A DNA stretch of 64,000 nt from Bacteroidetes bacterium OLB10 (lineage in GTDB: Bacteria; Bacteroidota; Bacteroidia; AKYH767-A; OLB10). Where the stretch lies: contig LNBX01000013.1 of assembly GCA_001567275.1 (NCBI GenBank), positions 62,001 to 126,000 on the forward strand, written 5' to 3'. The notes beneath the pieces are model-generated. The model saw only the letters and a program-made list of their open reading frames with translations. It was not told the DNA's origin and ran no database searches. The position numbers were made by a program, and so were the translations under genes. Positions 1-9,241 of the stretch are shown in pieces. Numbering within the stretch: the first letter of the stretch is position 1; each line of letters starts with the position of its first letter.

Positions 1-162
1 ATAAACTGTGTTAGATGGATTGGTAGGGTGCATACGGTCAATTACTACAGATATCCTGCTACCGTCCAGAGATGTTACTGATAATACTGACTCAGCATAA
101 TAACCGGCTTTTGCTGCAAGTGCTACACTTAGTATAACAAGTGTGGTAAATAGTTTTTTCAT
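1..162 (-). CDS. Exported protein of unknown function, N-terminal part only
   Basis: The gene enters from the left edge, so only the first 54 codons are present. It opens with a clear signal peptide: MKK, then a hydrophobic stretch (LFTTLVILSVALA) and a likely cleavage near AKA-G. The mature part begins with a short strand-like segment containing SVLSVTSLDGSRISV. The ATG at 160-162 is preceded on the minus strand by GAGAGGA, a good purine-rich ribosome binding site, which supports this start. The visible part contains no domain that identifies the function, and the rest lies outside the window. Confidence 0.7.
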   Translation of the reverse strand, partial: MKKLFTTLVILSVALAAKAGYYAESVLSVTSLDGSRISVVIDRMHPTNPSNTVY

Positions 163-595
163 ACATGTCCTCTCTTTCTTTTTTAGTTAGATGCTTTGAC
201 AATTTCAACAGCTATGCCAAAGGAGTGATTGAATTTAAATTATCGGGATTATTCAGATTACATTCATTAAGGCATTCGCTCTTTCAGATGCCTAAGGAGG
301 CTGTATTTCCATATCGGTGGCTGCGCTTTATAACTCCTTAAAAGTCCATTTATTCCTACTCATTTAATTAACGGTGCCTCTCGAGTATGATTTAATCATC
401 ATTGAGTAAAAATCTTACAACATCCAATTTGACAAATTACCCACCGGTATCCCGTCTTCACTCTGAAAAACTCCATTCTCACTGCCAAGAATCGAAATTT
501 CTTACATACGAAAGATATTGGAAATACCTCATCTTAAAAATGATTCTTCGGCAACGGCTTTGCAAATACCCATACAAATTCAAAACAAAAAAATT
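163..595. other. Intergenic stretch with no gene recognised
   Basis: About 430 bases separate the leftward exported protein from the rightward small ORF. Reading frames here are short and have no start signal or recognisable protein. No clean TAnnTTTG promoter box and no strong hairpin was found. It presumably holds divergent promoters, but the sequence does not show them convincingly. Confidence 0.4.
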
Positions 596-775
596 ATGGA
601 CTTAATTATTGCAATCTTAATGTATCTGGGTGTTTATGCTACACCGGCTGACTTAAATAACAAAGATTTTCAAACCAAAAATGCCAAGCAAATAGAACAA
701 GCACAGAAAATGGCAGCACAAGGAACTAAAATGGACTGTGATGGAATAATTATAGTAGGCACCGGCACTTTGTAA
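596..775 (+). CDS. Small hypothetical protein, 59 aa
   Basis: A 59-residue frame starts at ATG 596. The N-terminus is hydrophobic (MDLIIAILMYLGVYA) and could be a signal peptide or a membrane anchor. A polar Lys/Gln-rich middle follows, then a tail ending in GIIIVGTGTL with a single cysteine before it. The frame stays open upstream to an ATG at 518. The start at 596 is preferred because the hydrophobic segment then sits at the N-terminus. No Shine-Dalgarno sequence is visible, which is common in this phylum. The main support for a real gene is the well-formed rho-independent terminator 30 bases beyond its stop, which points the same way. No family is recognised. Confidence 0.4.
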   Translation: MDLIIAILMYLGVYATPADLNNKDFQTKNAKQIEQAQKMAAQGTKMDCDGIIIVGTGTL

Positions 776-804
776 AAACTCTTAAAAACACATAACCGTC
801 AATT

Positions 805-831
805 GGCGCTGGAATATTTCAGCGCCTTTTT
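805..831 (+). terminator. Rho-independent terminator of the small ORF
   Basis: A perfect 7-bp stem (GGCGCTG at 805-811, CAGCGCC at 820-826) with an 8-base loop is followed directly by five T on the plus strand. On the minus strand the stem is not followed by T, so it acts rightward. It overlaps the last codons and stop of the leftward 500-aa gene. Confidence 0.75.
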
Positions 832-2321
832 AGTTTCTTAATGATCTCAGGCCATAAAACATCGTAAGGGATTATCTCCAGCCCCTCTACAATGTACAAC
901 TTTGATTCCTTACCGGGTTTCAACTGTTCCAGTTGATTTGACACTTGTTTTGCTGTTGTTTCGCTGTCGAAATTGTTTTTAAAAAGTTCAAGCAGCATAT
1001 TCAGGAAAATGTAGGTGCGTGGATATATTCTTTTATCTACGTATTGCTTAATATAATTATCCAAATACTTTGTTCTTTCGGTTAGTTTATCGAATTCGCC
1101 CATTTCAATCATTACGATAATCTGACCAACCATGATGCTGATATTGTTATCTTCTTTATGAGAAGTATAATAACTTATCTCGTCCAGAAAACCCAACAGA
1201 TTAATACTCTCCTTAGGGAAATGATCAGGTAAAATAAAATTCAGATAAGGCTCAAAGTAATGCCATCTCTCTCTTACTTCCTGGTTAAAGTTTACGAATT
1301 GTTCATTGTGAGTTGCTTCAAAATAAATATTCAGAGCCTGCTCATAATTTCCTGAATGCATACAAAGAATAAAGTAATGCTCCAGAGCCAAAAGCCAGTC
1401 GCCTGAATTCTGATTGAGCCGTTGCAGAAAAATACGGGCTTCTTCCTTTCCTTTATCATACTGACGAAGATGAATACAGGCAAGCATTCGTGAAAGGGCG
1501 AGAATACTCCGTTGCATATCCGTAAAATATTCAGGGTGATGCCTGTAAAACTCTTCTCTTTCATTCAGTACTTCATCTATCAGCTCAAAATCGTTTGCAA
1601 AATAGCCATAAGTAAAGGCAATGTTGGCATAATGGTAATTAGATGAAAAAGACTGTAGTTTTTCATGGATTTGCTTAGCACGGAGATAATATTTTTTTGC
1701 CTTGGTAACATTTTTATATTGAGCTATATTGGATGCCGTTTGAAAGATATCCAGTTCGCGTTGCATGAGCAGCAATTCGGATTCCAGTTTAAAGCGTTCA
1801 AATGATTCTTCAAATCTGTTTTTGTAATGATAAAATTCATCCGGTTTGTTTTTTACGGCCATGCGGTCAGCAAGGGTCAAATCGGCAATACAACCCATCA
1901 TTCCGTCATTGGTAAAAGCAATGTTCTCAGCCAACTTTTGTGAGAAAAAATCAGATATGAGAGTGGTTGTATTTTGTTGGCGTGTTATTAATGCTGCTCC
2001 CAAATAAAAATAGGATCTGAAAGTACTTCTTCCCAACATAGAGTTCATCAGTTTTTCGGGGTTGAGGCCGTACACGAGATGAACCAATCTGTTTTCTAAT
2101 TCTGTCTTCAGTTTTTGATAAGAAGAATGTGTTGCAGATACACCTAATACTTTTTCAGCAGCTTCCTCATCAGTGGTTACTTTTCCGGAGTTGATTTCCT
2201 TATAAAGCCTTAACAGCTCAGGAAAATTTTTATCTGTAAAATATACTTCAGGCGGGCTCAGAAACTCATATCTGTTTTTTGCGAAAAAACCTGTGAGCGT
2301 TTTTATTTCAGATAACTCCAT
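819..2321 (-). CDS. Conserved-looking hypothetical helical-repeat protein, 500 aa
   Basis: A soluble, strongly alpha-helical protein with no signal peptide or membrane segment. Many helices carry paired aromatic and alanine positions typical of TPR-like scaffolds, for example around residues 190-330 where KAKKYYLRAKQIHEKL and similar helices occur. No canonical TPR, catalytic motif or metal-binding motif is seen. It stands alone: its promoter would lie in the 106-base gap after rnc, and its 3' end overlaps the terminator of the small rightward ORF. A role as a protein-interaction scaffold is inference from the helical look. I do not recognise the family. Confidence 0.75.
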   Translation of the reverse strand: MELSEIKTLTGFFAKNRYEFLSPPEVYFTDKNFPELLRLYKEINSGKVTTDEEAAEKVLGVSATHSSYQKLKTELENRLVHLVYGLNPEKLMNSMLGRSTFRSYFYLGAALITRQQNTTTLISDFFSQKLAENIAFTNDGMMGCIADLTLADRMAVKNKPDEFYHYKNRFEESFERFKLESELLLMQRELDIFQTASNIAQYKNVTKAKKYYLRAKQIHEKLQSFSSNYHYANIAFTYGYFANDFELIDEVLNEREEFYRHHPEYFTDMQRSILALSRMLACIHLRQYDKGKEEARIFLQRLNQNSGDWLLALEHYFILCMHSGNYEQALNIYFEATHNEQFVNFNQEVRERWHYFEPYLNFILPDHFPKESINLLGFLDEISYYTSHKEDNNISIMVGQIIVMIEMGEFDKLTERTKYLDNYIKQYVDKRIYPRTYIFLNMLLELFKNNFDSETTAKQVSNQLEQLKPGKESKLYIVEGLEIIPYDVLWPEIIKKLKRR

Positions 2322-2370
2322 TTTTGATTTTGAAAATATTAAGCGGCACTAAGTAAAAATACAGTGTGTG

Positions 2371-2397
2371 TAAAAATACATCCGAAAAGTCAGGATG
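2371..2397 (-). terminator. Possible terminator of the acpP-fabF-rnc operon
   Basis: On the minus strand a GCATCC/GGATGT stem with a 9-base loop is followed by ATTTTTA. The stem is only 5 to 6 bp, so it is weak, but its position just beyond rnc fits an operon end. Confidence 0.4.
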
Positions 2398-2427
2398 CAA
2401 ATTTCAGAGTAAAAATTGTATGTAGTA

Positions 2428-3141
2428 TTATATCTGTAACTGCATGCATGCTTTTTCAGCAGCAATTTGTTCAGCTTTCTTTTTTACGAAATCCATACCG
2501 GTAGCAGCTTCTTCGCCATTAATCAACAACCTTACCCGAATAAGTTTGTCGTTTGTGTTTTCATCTTCGAAGGTTTCGAAAAGCACGGTATGCTTGTTGC
2601 GCTGAGCCCAGTTTAGCAAACGACTTTTAAAATTAATTTCCGTAGAAAAAATTACGTCAAGATCAACATGGTTTTCAATTATCCGTTCGAGAATAAACTT
2701 TCTTACAACACCATATCCACGATCCATGTAGATGGCTCCAATCAAGGCCTCAAGCGCATCGCCATACATATTACGGAAAGAGTCAGGCGTACTGTTCTTC
2801 TTAATAAACTGATTGATACCTAACTTGATTGCCAGATGTTTGAGATGTTCACGACTAACTAACCGGCTTCGCATTTCGGTAAGGAATCCCTCTTCCTTAA
2901 AAGGGAATTTACGAAACAGCATTTCAGCAATTACAGCACCCAGAATAGCATCACCCAAATACTCCAGTCGTTCGTTTGAATGTTTAATTCCATTGGTAGT
3001 ATCTTTGGCCTGAGAACGATGGCTGAAAGCAAGTTTGTATAACGAAAGATTTCTCGGGTAAAAACCGAGTAATGAATGCAGCGAGCGCAGCAAGCTACGA
3101 TTCTCTGAAAACAAAATACTGAAAGGTATAAAACCGATCAA
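2428..3141 (-). CDS. rnc: Ribonuclease III
   Basis: Double-strand-specific endoribonuclease that processes rRNA precursors and structured mRNAs. The RNase III signature NERLEYLGDA sits at residues 56-65, with the catalytic Asp at 64. The second metal-binding cluster GDALEALIGAIY follows at 127-138 (Asp128, Glu131). A double-stranded RNA binding domain fills the C-terminus from about 168 and ends in the basic KKKAEQIAAEKA helix. Length (237 aa) is usual. The frame opens just after a stop at 3172-3174. The first usable start is the TTG at 3139-3141, because no in-frame ATG lies upstream of the conserved domain. It follows fabF by 14 bases and is surely co-transcribed with it, an arrangement common in Bacteroidota. 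Confidence 0.95.
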   Translation of the reverse strand: MIGFIPFSILFSENRSLLRSLHSLLGFYPRNLSLYKLAFSHRSQAKDTTNGIKHSNERLEYLGDAILGAVIAEMLFRKFPFKEEGFLTEMRSRLVSREHLKHLAIKLGINQFIKKNSTPDSFRNMYGDALEALIGAIYMDRGYGVVRKFILERIIENHVDLDVIFSTEINFKSRLLNWAQRNKHTVLFETFEDENTNDKLIRVRLLINGEEAATGMDFVKKKAEQIAAEKACMQLQI

Positions 3142-3155
3142 GGAACTACTGATTT

Positions 3156-4409
3156 TTAAGAGGAATATTTTTTAAAAATAACAGAAGCGTTATGTCCGCC
3201 AAATCCGAAAGTATTGCTTAATGCTGCACGGATTTCGCGTTGTTGCGGTTTATGAAAAGTAAAATTTAATCTGGAATCGAAAGCAGGATCATCCGTAAAG
3301 TGATTGATGGTGGGTGGTACTGTATTATTTTGCACAGCAAGAATTGATGCTATAGCTTCAATAGCTCCTGCAGCACCCAACAGGTGACCTGTCATAGACT
3401 TGGTAGAACTGATGTTTAATCTGAAAGCATCATCACCAAATAATTTAAGAATTGCTTTCACTTCACTTGGGTCGCCAACAGGAGTGCTGGTTCCATGCAC
3501 ATTGATATAATCAATATCAGCAGGTGATAAACCTGAATCCTCCAATGCATATTTCATTACGTTGTAAGCTCCAAGCCCTTCCGGATGAGTAGCTGTAAGA
3601 TGATAGGCATCGGCACTCATGCCACCACCTACCATTTCAGCGTAAATTTTAGCACCTCTTGCTTTGGCGTGATTCAGTTCTTCGAGAATGATGCAACCTG
3701 CACCTTCACCCAGCACAAATCCATCACGGTCTAAATCGAAAGGTCTTGATGCAGTTTGTGGATCATCATTACGCTCACTAAGCGCATGCATGGCATTAAA
3801 ACCTCCAATACCTGCTTCATTGACTGATGCCTCAGAACCACCGGAAACAAAGACATCTGCTTTGCCAAGACGGATGTAATTAAATGCATCTATAAGTGCA
3901 TTGGTAGATGATGCACATGCCGAAACAGTAGTATAGTTTGGCCCACGGTACCCAAAACGCATGGAGATATGTCCTGATGCAATATCAGCAATCATCTTTG
4001 GGATGAAAAAGGGATTGAACCTTGGTGTTCCGTCTCCTTTTGCATAAGCAATCACCTCGTCAAGGAAAGTACGTAATCCTCCAATACCTGATCCCCAAAT
4101 AACGCCTATGCGGTCAGGATTTACCTGAGCAGTATCCAAACCGGCATCTTTGACACCCTGATCGGAAACGGCAATAGCATACTGTGAAAACGGATCGAGT
4201 TTGCGAGCTTCTTTCTTTTCGAGATATTGCAATGGGTCGAAGTTCTTGACTTCGCATGCAAACCTTGTTTTAAATTTAGAAGCATCAAATTTGGTAATAG
4301 GAACAGCGCCACTTACACCACTCAATAAGCCATTCCAATATTCGGGAACAGAATTTCCTAAGGGTGTAAGGGCGCCTAATCCGGTAACTACTACTCTTTT
4401 AAGCTCCAT
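3156..4409 (-). CDS. fabF: Beta-ketoacyl-ACP synthase II
   Basis: Condensing enzyme of type II fatty acid synthesis, which joins malonyl-ACP to a growing acyl-ACP. The Cys-His-His active site is complete: Cys165 in TTVSACASST, His305 in NVHGTSTPVGD and His342 in SMTGHLLGAAGA, with Lys337 just before. Length (417 aa) and the start VVVTGLGALTPLG are typical of FabF. It lies between acpP (19 bases upstream) and rnc (14 bases downstream), so carrier protein and synthase come from one transcript. Confidence 0.97.
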   Translation of the reverse strand: MELKRVVVTGLGALTPLGNSVPEYWNGLLSGVSGAVPITKFDASKFKTRFACEVKNFDPLQYLEKKEARKLDPFSQYAIAVSDQGVKDAGLDTAQVNPDRIGVIWGSGIGGLRTFLDEVIAYAKGDGTPRFNPFFIPKMIADIASGHISMRFGYRGPNYTTVSACASSTNALIDAFNYIRLGKADVFVSGGSEASVNEAGIGGFNAMHALSERNDDPQTASRPFDLDRDGFVLGEGAGCIILEELNHAKARGAKIYAEMVGGGMSADAYHLTATHPEGLGAYNVMKYALEDSGLSPADIDYINVHGTSTPVGDPSEVKAILKLFGDDAFRLNISSTKSMTGHLLGAAGAIEAIASILAVQNNTVPPTINHFTDDPAFDSRLNFTFHKPQQREIRAALSNTFGFGGHNASVIFKKYSS

Positions 4410-4428
4410 GCAGTAAGGTTATAACTGC

Positions 4429-4665
4429 TTATTTTACGTTTGCTGAAATGTAATCAATCGCCTGACCTACGGTAGCGATTTTTTCTGCCTGATCATCAGG
4501 GATAGCAATGTTGAACTCTTTTTCAAATTCCATAATCAGTTCAACGGTGTCGAGCGAATCAGCTCCAAGGTCGTTGGTAAAAGAAGCTTCATTAGTAACT
4601 TCGCCTTCGTCAACACCTAATTTGTCAACAATAATAGCTTTAACTCTTGATGCAATGTCTGACAT
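4429..4665 (-). CDS. acpP: Acyl carrier protein
   Basis: Small acidic four-helix carrier that holds acyl intermediates on a phosphopantetheine arm. The attachment serine is Ser37 in the canonical [10 protein letters not shown] motif. Length is 78 aa and the protein is rich in Asp and Glu. It is the first gene of the acpP-fabF-rnc operon. The 150 bases upstream, up to trpS, should contain the promoter, but no clear TAnnTTTG box was found there. Confidence 0.97.
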   Translation of the reverse strand: MSDIASRVKAIIVDKLGVDEGEVTNEASFTNDLGADSLDTVELIMEFEKEFNIAIPDDQAEKIATVGQAIDYISANVK

Positions 4666-4819
4666 TTGTATAATGTTTTGAATTAGAGCGCAAAGAAATG
4701 TTTTTGAATCGGATTTTCAAAATATTTTAACCCAACAAAAATCTGAATGTTTACCATTGAATTATAGACAGATAGAAAGCAGGTCAACTTTTTACTGACA
4801 ATTCCACAATTTAAAAAGA

Positions 4820-5818
4820 CTAATAAAATCTTCTGAAACCGATAATCTGACGTGCTTCTTCCAGGGTTTTGCATGCACTTTCCTTGGCTTTTTCTCTTCC
4901 CCTACTCACTACTTTTCTGATATATGTTTTGTCTGAATTGAGCTCATTAATTTTCTCGGTAATTGGCTTCAGAAAAACTACCATATCTTCAGCTAACTGC
5001 TTTTTCATGTCGCCATAGCGAATATTACATTGCGCATAAGCATTCTCGAAATGAGCAATGGTATCAGCAGTTGAAACCAGTTTCATGAGCGTAAACAAAT
5101 TTTCAATTGCTTCCGGTTTTGGTGAATCAGGTTCCACAGGACCACTGTCAGTTACAGCACGCATAATTTTTTTTCTCACAACAGAAGCATCATCTTTCAG
5201 GTATAATGCATTTCCTTCGCCTTCCGACTTTCCCATTTTACCGCTTCCATCCAGTCCGGGTACTTTCACAAGTGTCTGACCAAAATTAAAGGCAACAGGT
5301 TCGGGAAAAAAATCAGTTTTATATAATCTGTTGAAACGGTTTCCGAAAGTTCGTGTCATTTCAAGATGTTGTTCCTGGTCTTTGCCAACAGGAACTTTCA
5401 ATGCTTTATGAATTAAGATATCGGCTGCCATGAGTACAGGATACGTCAGTAAGCCAGCATTAATATTATCAGGATGTTTACGGATTTTTTCTTTGAACGA
5501 TGTTACTCTCTCCAACTCGCCCACATAAGCATTCATATTAAGCAACAAATACAACTCAGCAGTTTCGGGTAAATCGCTTTGTATATAAATGGTGCAGACT
5601 TCGGGATCCAATCCGCAGGCAAGATATTCAACCAAAACCTGATAAACATTTTGTTGTAAATTCTCAGGAGTGGGATGTGTGGTGAGAGAATGATAATCGG
5701 CAATGAAGAAAAAGCAGCGATACTCATGCTGCATTTTCAGAAAATTTTTCATGGCACCAAAATAATTTCCTAGATGAAGGTTGCCTGTTGAACGAATTCC
5801 GCTTACTACTGTATCCAT
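4820..5818 (-). CDS. trpS: Tryptophanyl-tRNA synthetase
   Basis: Class Ic aminoacyl-tRNA synthetase that charges tRNA-Trp. The HIGH-type motif is HLGN at 15-18, after GIRSTGNL. The KMSKS loop is present as KMGKS at 194-198. The Rossmann core and C-terminal helical domain make up the normal length (332 aa). It appears monocistronic. On the minus strand a TATTTTTG box (5824-5831) lies 5 bases before the start codon, so the transcript would have almost no leader, but no matching -33 element is visible. Confidence 0.97.
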   Translation of the reverse strand: MDTVVSGIRSTGNLHLGNYFGAMKNFLKMQHEYRCFFFIADYHSLTTHPTPENLQQNVYQVLVEYLACGLDPEVCTIYIQSDLPETAELYLLLNMNAYVGELERVTSFKEKIRKHPDNINAGLLTYPVLMAADILIHKALKVPVGKDQEQHLEMTRTFGNRFNRLYKTDFFPEPVAFNFGQTLVKVPGLDGSGKMGKSEGEGNALYLKDDASVVRKKIMRAVTDSGPVEPDSPKPEAIENLFTLMKLVSTADTIAHFENAYAQCNIRYGDMKKQLAEDMVVFLKPITEKINELNSDKTYIRKVVSRGREKAKESACKTLEEARQIIGFRRFY

Positions 5819-5921
5819 GGCTGCAAAAATACATGATTAAGCATGATTAAAAATTATTCTTACGGTTCGAATCTAATCTATAAATGTTATTACTTAGTGG
5901 TATTATCAAATGATTGTAATA

Positions 5922-7196
5922 ATGAAACCATTAGCAGAACGAATGAGACCCGAAACACTGAAAGAATATATCGGACAGGAGCACTTGGTGGGCGAAGGTG
6001 CTATTCTCAGAAAATCCATTCAGTCGGGTCAGGTGCCAAGCATGATATTATGGGGGCCACCGGGTACAGGAAAAACTACACTGGCTTACATCATTGCACG
6101 TGAGTCGGGAAGAAAAATTTTTATGCTAAGTGCCATCAACAGCGGTGTAAAAGACATCAGAGAGGTGATAGAAAAAGCTACCAAACTGCAACAGGAAGAA
6201 AAACAACAATCTGTTTTATTCATTGATGAAATACATCGTTTCAGCAAATCGCAGCAAGATTCACTTTTAGGCGCAGTTGAACGTGGAATATTTACACTGA
6301 TAGGTGCAACAACCGAAAACCCGTCTTTTGAAGTTATTTCTCCTCTTCTTTCACGTTGTCAGGTTTTTGTTCTTAAATCTTTATCAGCCGATAATTTAAA
6401 GACACTTCTCCACCGTGCATTGCAAAATGACGAGCAATATAAAAACCTGCATGTGGAGTTTATGGAGTACGATGCAATATTACGTTTGAGTGGCGGTGAT
6501 GCACGCAAACTTTTAAATCTGCTTGAAATAGTCATACAGTCGAATGCTACAGAACAAACACTGATAATAGACAATGCACTGGTTGAAAAAACCATTCAAC
6601 AGAAAATTGCAATTTATGACAAAGCCGGTGAACAACATTATGATATTATATCTGCTTTTATAAAATCAATACGTGGCAGCGACCCCAATGCTGCCGTTTA
6701 CTGGCTTGCACGAATGATTGAAGGTGGCGAAGACCCATTATTTATTGCAAGGCGAATGCTGATTTTAGCTTCGGAAGATATAGGCAATGCCAATCCAAAT
6801 GCGTTACTCATAGCCAATCAGTGTTTTGATGCCGTACATAAAATTGGTTTTCCTGAGAGCAGAATAATTTTATCGCAGGCATGTATCTATTTAGCCTGTT
6901 CGCCCAAAAGTAATGCAGCTTACATGGCTATTGAAGAGGCACTGTCAGTAACAAAATCGAAAGGTGATTTATCAGTGCCGCTGCACATACGCAATGCACC
7001 CACACAACTGATGAAGGAACTTGGCTACGGACATGATTATAAGTATGCTCACGATTATGAGAATAATTTTACTGAGCAGGAATTTCTGCCGGAAGCAATC
7101 AGCAACACAAAATTTTATAATCCGGGAAACAATGCGAGAGAAAAAGAAATGCGTGAGTTTTTAAAAACAAGATGGGGGAAGAAGTATGGATATTAG
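5922..7196 (+). CDS. rarA: Replication-associated recombination protein A (AAA+ ATPase)
   Basis: RarA/MgsA/Mgs1-WRNIP1 family ATPase, related to clamp loader subunits and acting at stalled replication forks. The family N-terminus MKPLAERMRP leads into Walker A GPPGTGKT (about residues 45-52). Walker B FIDEIHRFSKSQQD, sensor 1 GATTENPSFE and the C-terminal tetramerisation region with KSIRGSDPNAAVYWLARM follow. An in-frame ATG at 5910 would add four residues. The 5922 start fits the family better. Its last four bases overlap the convergent regulator gene, with no terminator between them. Confidence 0.95.
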   Translation: MKPLAERMRPETLKEYIGQEHLVGEGAILRKSIQSGQVPSMILWGPPGTGKTTLAYIIARESGRKIFMLSAINSGVKDIREVIEKATKLQQEEKQQSVLFIDEIHRFSKSQQDSLLGAVERGIFTLIGATTENPSFEVISPLLSRCQVFVLKSLSADNLKTLLHRALQNDEQYKNLHVEFMEYDAILRLSGGDARKLLNLLEIVIQSNATEQTLIIDNALVEKTIQQKIAIYDKAGEQHYDIISAFIKSIRGSDPNAAVYWLARMIEGGEDPLFIARRMLILASEDIGNANPNALLIANQCFDAVHKIGFPESRIILSQACIYLACSPKSNAAYMAIEEALSVTKSKGDLSVPLHIRNAPTQLMKELGYGHDYKYAHDYENNFTEQEFLPEAISNTKFYNPGNNAREKEMREFLKTRWGKKYGY

Positions 7197-8251
7197 TTTT
7201 TCAATTCCCTCAATTTTTTTTCGTTCAGCAATACTATTTTACCTTCTTTTACTTCGATGAGTTTTTCTTCTTTAAAATCGCTTAATGTGCGGATGAGAGA
7301 TTCTGTGGCAGTACCTACAATGTTGGCTAAATCCTCTCTTGAAATGGACATGCTGAATGGCTCTGTTTCGCGGGTTCTGTATTTTTCAGAGAGTAACACC
7401 AAAGCTTCGGCAACTCTTTTGCGCACTGAACTGTAAGCAAGTTCAATTAAACTGTCCTGTTGTTCGGTAAGTGTTTGATTGAGTATCATCAGAAAACGTC
7501 TGGCAATTTCTCTGTTAGAATACAACAGGTTCAGAAAATCTTCTTTAGGAATGAATACCACTTCGCAATCTTCGAGAGCCTGGGCACTTTCCAGATAATC
7601 TTTGTCTTCAATCAGTGAGGTATATCCAAAAAAATCTCCTTCCTTCAACAAGGATGTTATCAGTTCTTTGCCATAGGTATGGCTCTTAAAAAGTTTAATC
7701 TTACCATGATTGACATAGTACATTCCTCTTGGAAAATCGCCTTCCTTGTAAATATTTTCTTTCTTCTTATACGCCCTTGTCTTTTTATTTTCAATAAACG
7801 ACAGCATTGCATTCTTACCGCCCACTTCACCAATGAATGCAGTCAGCCCGTCAATATCTTTGGTGTATTCTTTCTTGATGGCTTCTGATTTTTTCAAACG
7901 ACTTTCAACAGCATTCAGCAGTTCGCTTTTGTCAAATGGTTTAGTGATATAATCGTCAGCACCCATCTCCATTCCTCTTCGCATTTCACCACGTTCAGTT
8001 TTTGCAGTGAGAAAAATAAAAGGGATAACGGCGGTCTCCGGATTCTTTGATAAAAAATGTAACACACCATAGCCATCCAGGACAGGCATCATGATATCAC
8101 AAATAATCAGATCAGGCTTTTGTTTATGGACTTCCTCCACTCCCTTTTTGCCGTCTGCAGCAGTTACTACTGCATAACCTCCTAATTCCAGAATTTCAGC
8201 AGTGTTTTCTCTGACTTCTTTGTTGTCTTCAATTAATAAAATCCGAGGCAT
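7193..8251 (-). CDS. Response regulator with cyclic-nucleotide-type and CRP/FNR helix-turn-helix domains
   Basis: Three domains run in order. A CheY-like receiver (1-120) has acidic residues near 8-9, phosphoacceptor Asp52 in CDIMMPVLDG, and Lys in ITKPFD. A cNMP-binding-like beta barrel follows (about 147-245; KEGDFPRGMYYV, LKEGDFFGYTSL). A C-terminal CRP-type winged helix is at about 285-350 (SREDLANIVGTATESLIRTL). It is probably a phosphorylation-controlled transcription activator. No partner kinase is adjacent. No FNR-type cysteine cluster is visible, so iron-sulfur oxygen sensing is unlikely. The minus strand has a TATATTTG box at 8275-8282, 23 bases before the start. Confidence 0.9.
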   Translation of the reverse strand: MPRILLIEDNKEVRENTAEILELGGYAVVTAADGKKGVEEVHKQKPDLIICDIMMPVLDGYGVLHFLSKNPETAVIPFIFLTAKTERGEMRRGMEMGADDYITKPFDKSELLNAVESRLKKSEAIKKEYTKDIDGLTAFIGEVGGKNAMLSFIENKKTRAYKKKENIYKEGDFPRGMYYVNHGKIKLFKSHTYGKELITSLLKEGDFFGYTSLIEDKDYLESAQALEDCEVVFIPKEDFLNLLYSNREIARRFLMILNQTLTEQQDSLIELAYSSVRKRVAEALVLLSEKYRTRETEPFSMSISREDLANIVGTATESLIRTLSDFKEEKLIEVKEGKIVLLNEKKLRELKN

Positions 8252-8410
8252 AATATTTAATTATTTTTCCGAGACAAATATAAGACAGAAATGCTTTGGA
8301 GAAACTCGCTTCTCCGCTTACTTTCAAAATAAAATTTCTTAAATGGAATTATACCATCCGGGTTTGTTCAAACTGATTTTTAACGAAGAAGAGCTTAACG
8401 AAGTTTTATG

Positions 8411-9198
8411 TTAGCGGCTGGTTTGCTTTTTCATTAATCGCTTTCTTACTATTCCACTATCTGCAATGATTTCAACAACATAAATACCCTCCTTTAATAC
8501 ACTACAATCAGTTGGGTTTTGACTTGTCTGTAAAATTAAATGACCACAAATATCAAAAACCCTTGTTGCCAATATTTGTGTTGCGATTGATTCAATAAAA
8601 AATTATCTGTTGCTGGATTTGGGTAAAGGGTCAAATCATAACTATGATGGGCTTCATTGATACTTGTAATAACTTCAGGGTAAATTCTAAAAGTAGAAGG
8701 AGATGAAGAGTTGAGAATAAATAATGTATCAATTGTTGGGCAAGACCAATCACAAATAAAAGTGTCTTGCGACTGAATGCAGGCATTGTCGTATAAAAAT
8801 GCAGTTGCAAATAGTTCAATCTGATAATTAATTACACGAATGTAAACCGGATATGTATCGGCTGAAATAGAAAAAGAGAAATTGCTGTATTCAACCCAAG
8901 TTGCTCCGATTGCAGGTCGGTAATCTTTCTTGAGGTCAATATTGCTTGGATAGTTAAGTCCTACACACATAGTATTGCGTTGAATAATTCTTAAGTCTAA
9001 ACTGTCATAAGGAACACCAAATATGTCAATTTCTCCAAGAGATGCATCAACACCTAAGGTAGAGCCTGGTACTTCCCCAAAAGAAACACTGTCAGTTCTA
9101 CCTTTTGCGTCAACTGCAACAATGGTTGAATAAAATGATTGCGAGTTGGAATTATACCCAACAAAAATCATAAGAATCAAAACCAGTAATTTTCTCAT
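8411..9198 (-). pseudogene. T9SS-sorted exported protein, interrupted by a frameshift
   Basis: Signal peptide MRKLLVLILMIFVGYNSNSQ, then a beta-rich domain of unknown function, then a type A T9SS sorting domain opening with LTLYPNPATDNF. The reading frame as given stops at 8536 after an unrelated tail. If one base is added to the six-A run at 8597-8602, the frame continues through FIESIATQILATRVFDICG, then LKEGIYVVEI and KRLMKKQTSR, to a TAA at 8411-8413. That is the expected end of a Por-secretion domain, giving about 262 aa. The gene is therefore either a recent frameshift mutant or has a sequencing error. Lacking the sorting tail, the truncated product should not be secreted by T9SS. Confidence 0.75.
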
Positions 9199-9241
9199 TA
9201 GTTCTTTGCTTTATCATTTGCAGTCAGATTCAAATTAGAAG

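Noticed and set aside
402..605. 67-aa rightward frame before the small ORF
   Set aside because: It overlaps the better-supported frame at 596-775, has no recognisable domain and no start signal.
819..2321. Classification as a standard TPR protein
   Set aside because: The helical pattern is suggestive, but canonical TPR consensus positions are not met, so it stays without a family.
8252..8410. A third copy of the 67-base repeat
   Set aside because: Only short, scattered matches (for example TTTCAAAATAA) are present; too weak to call.
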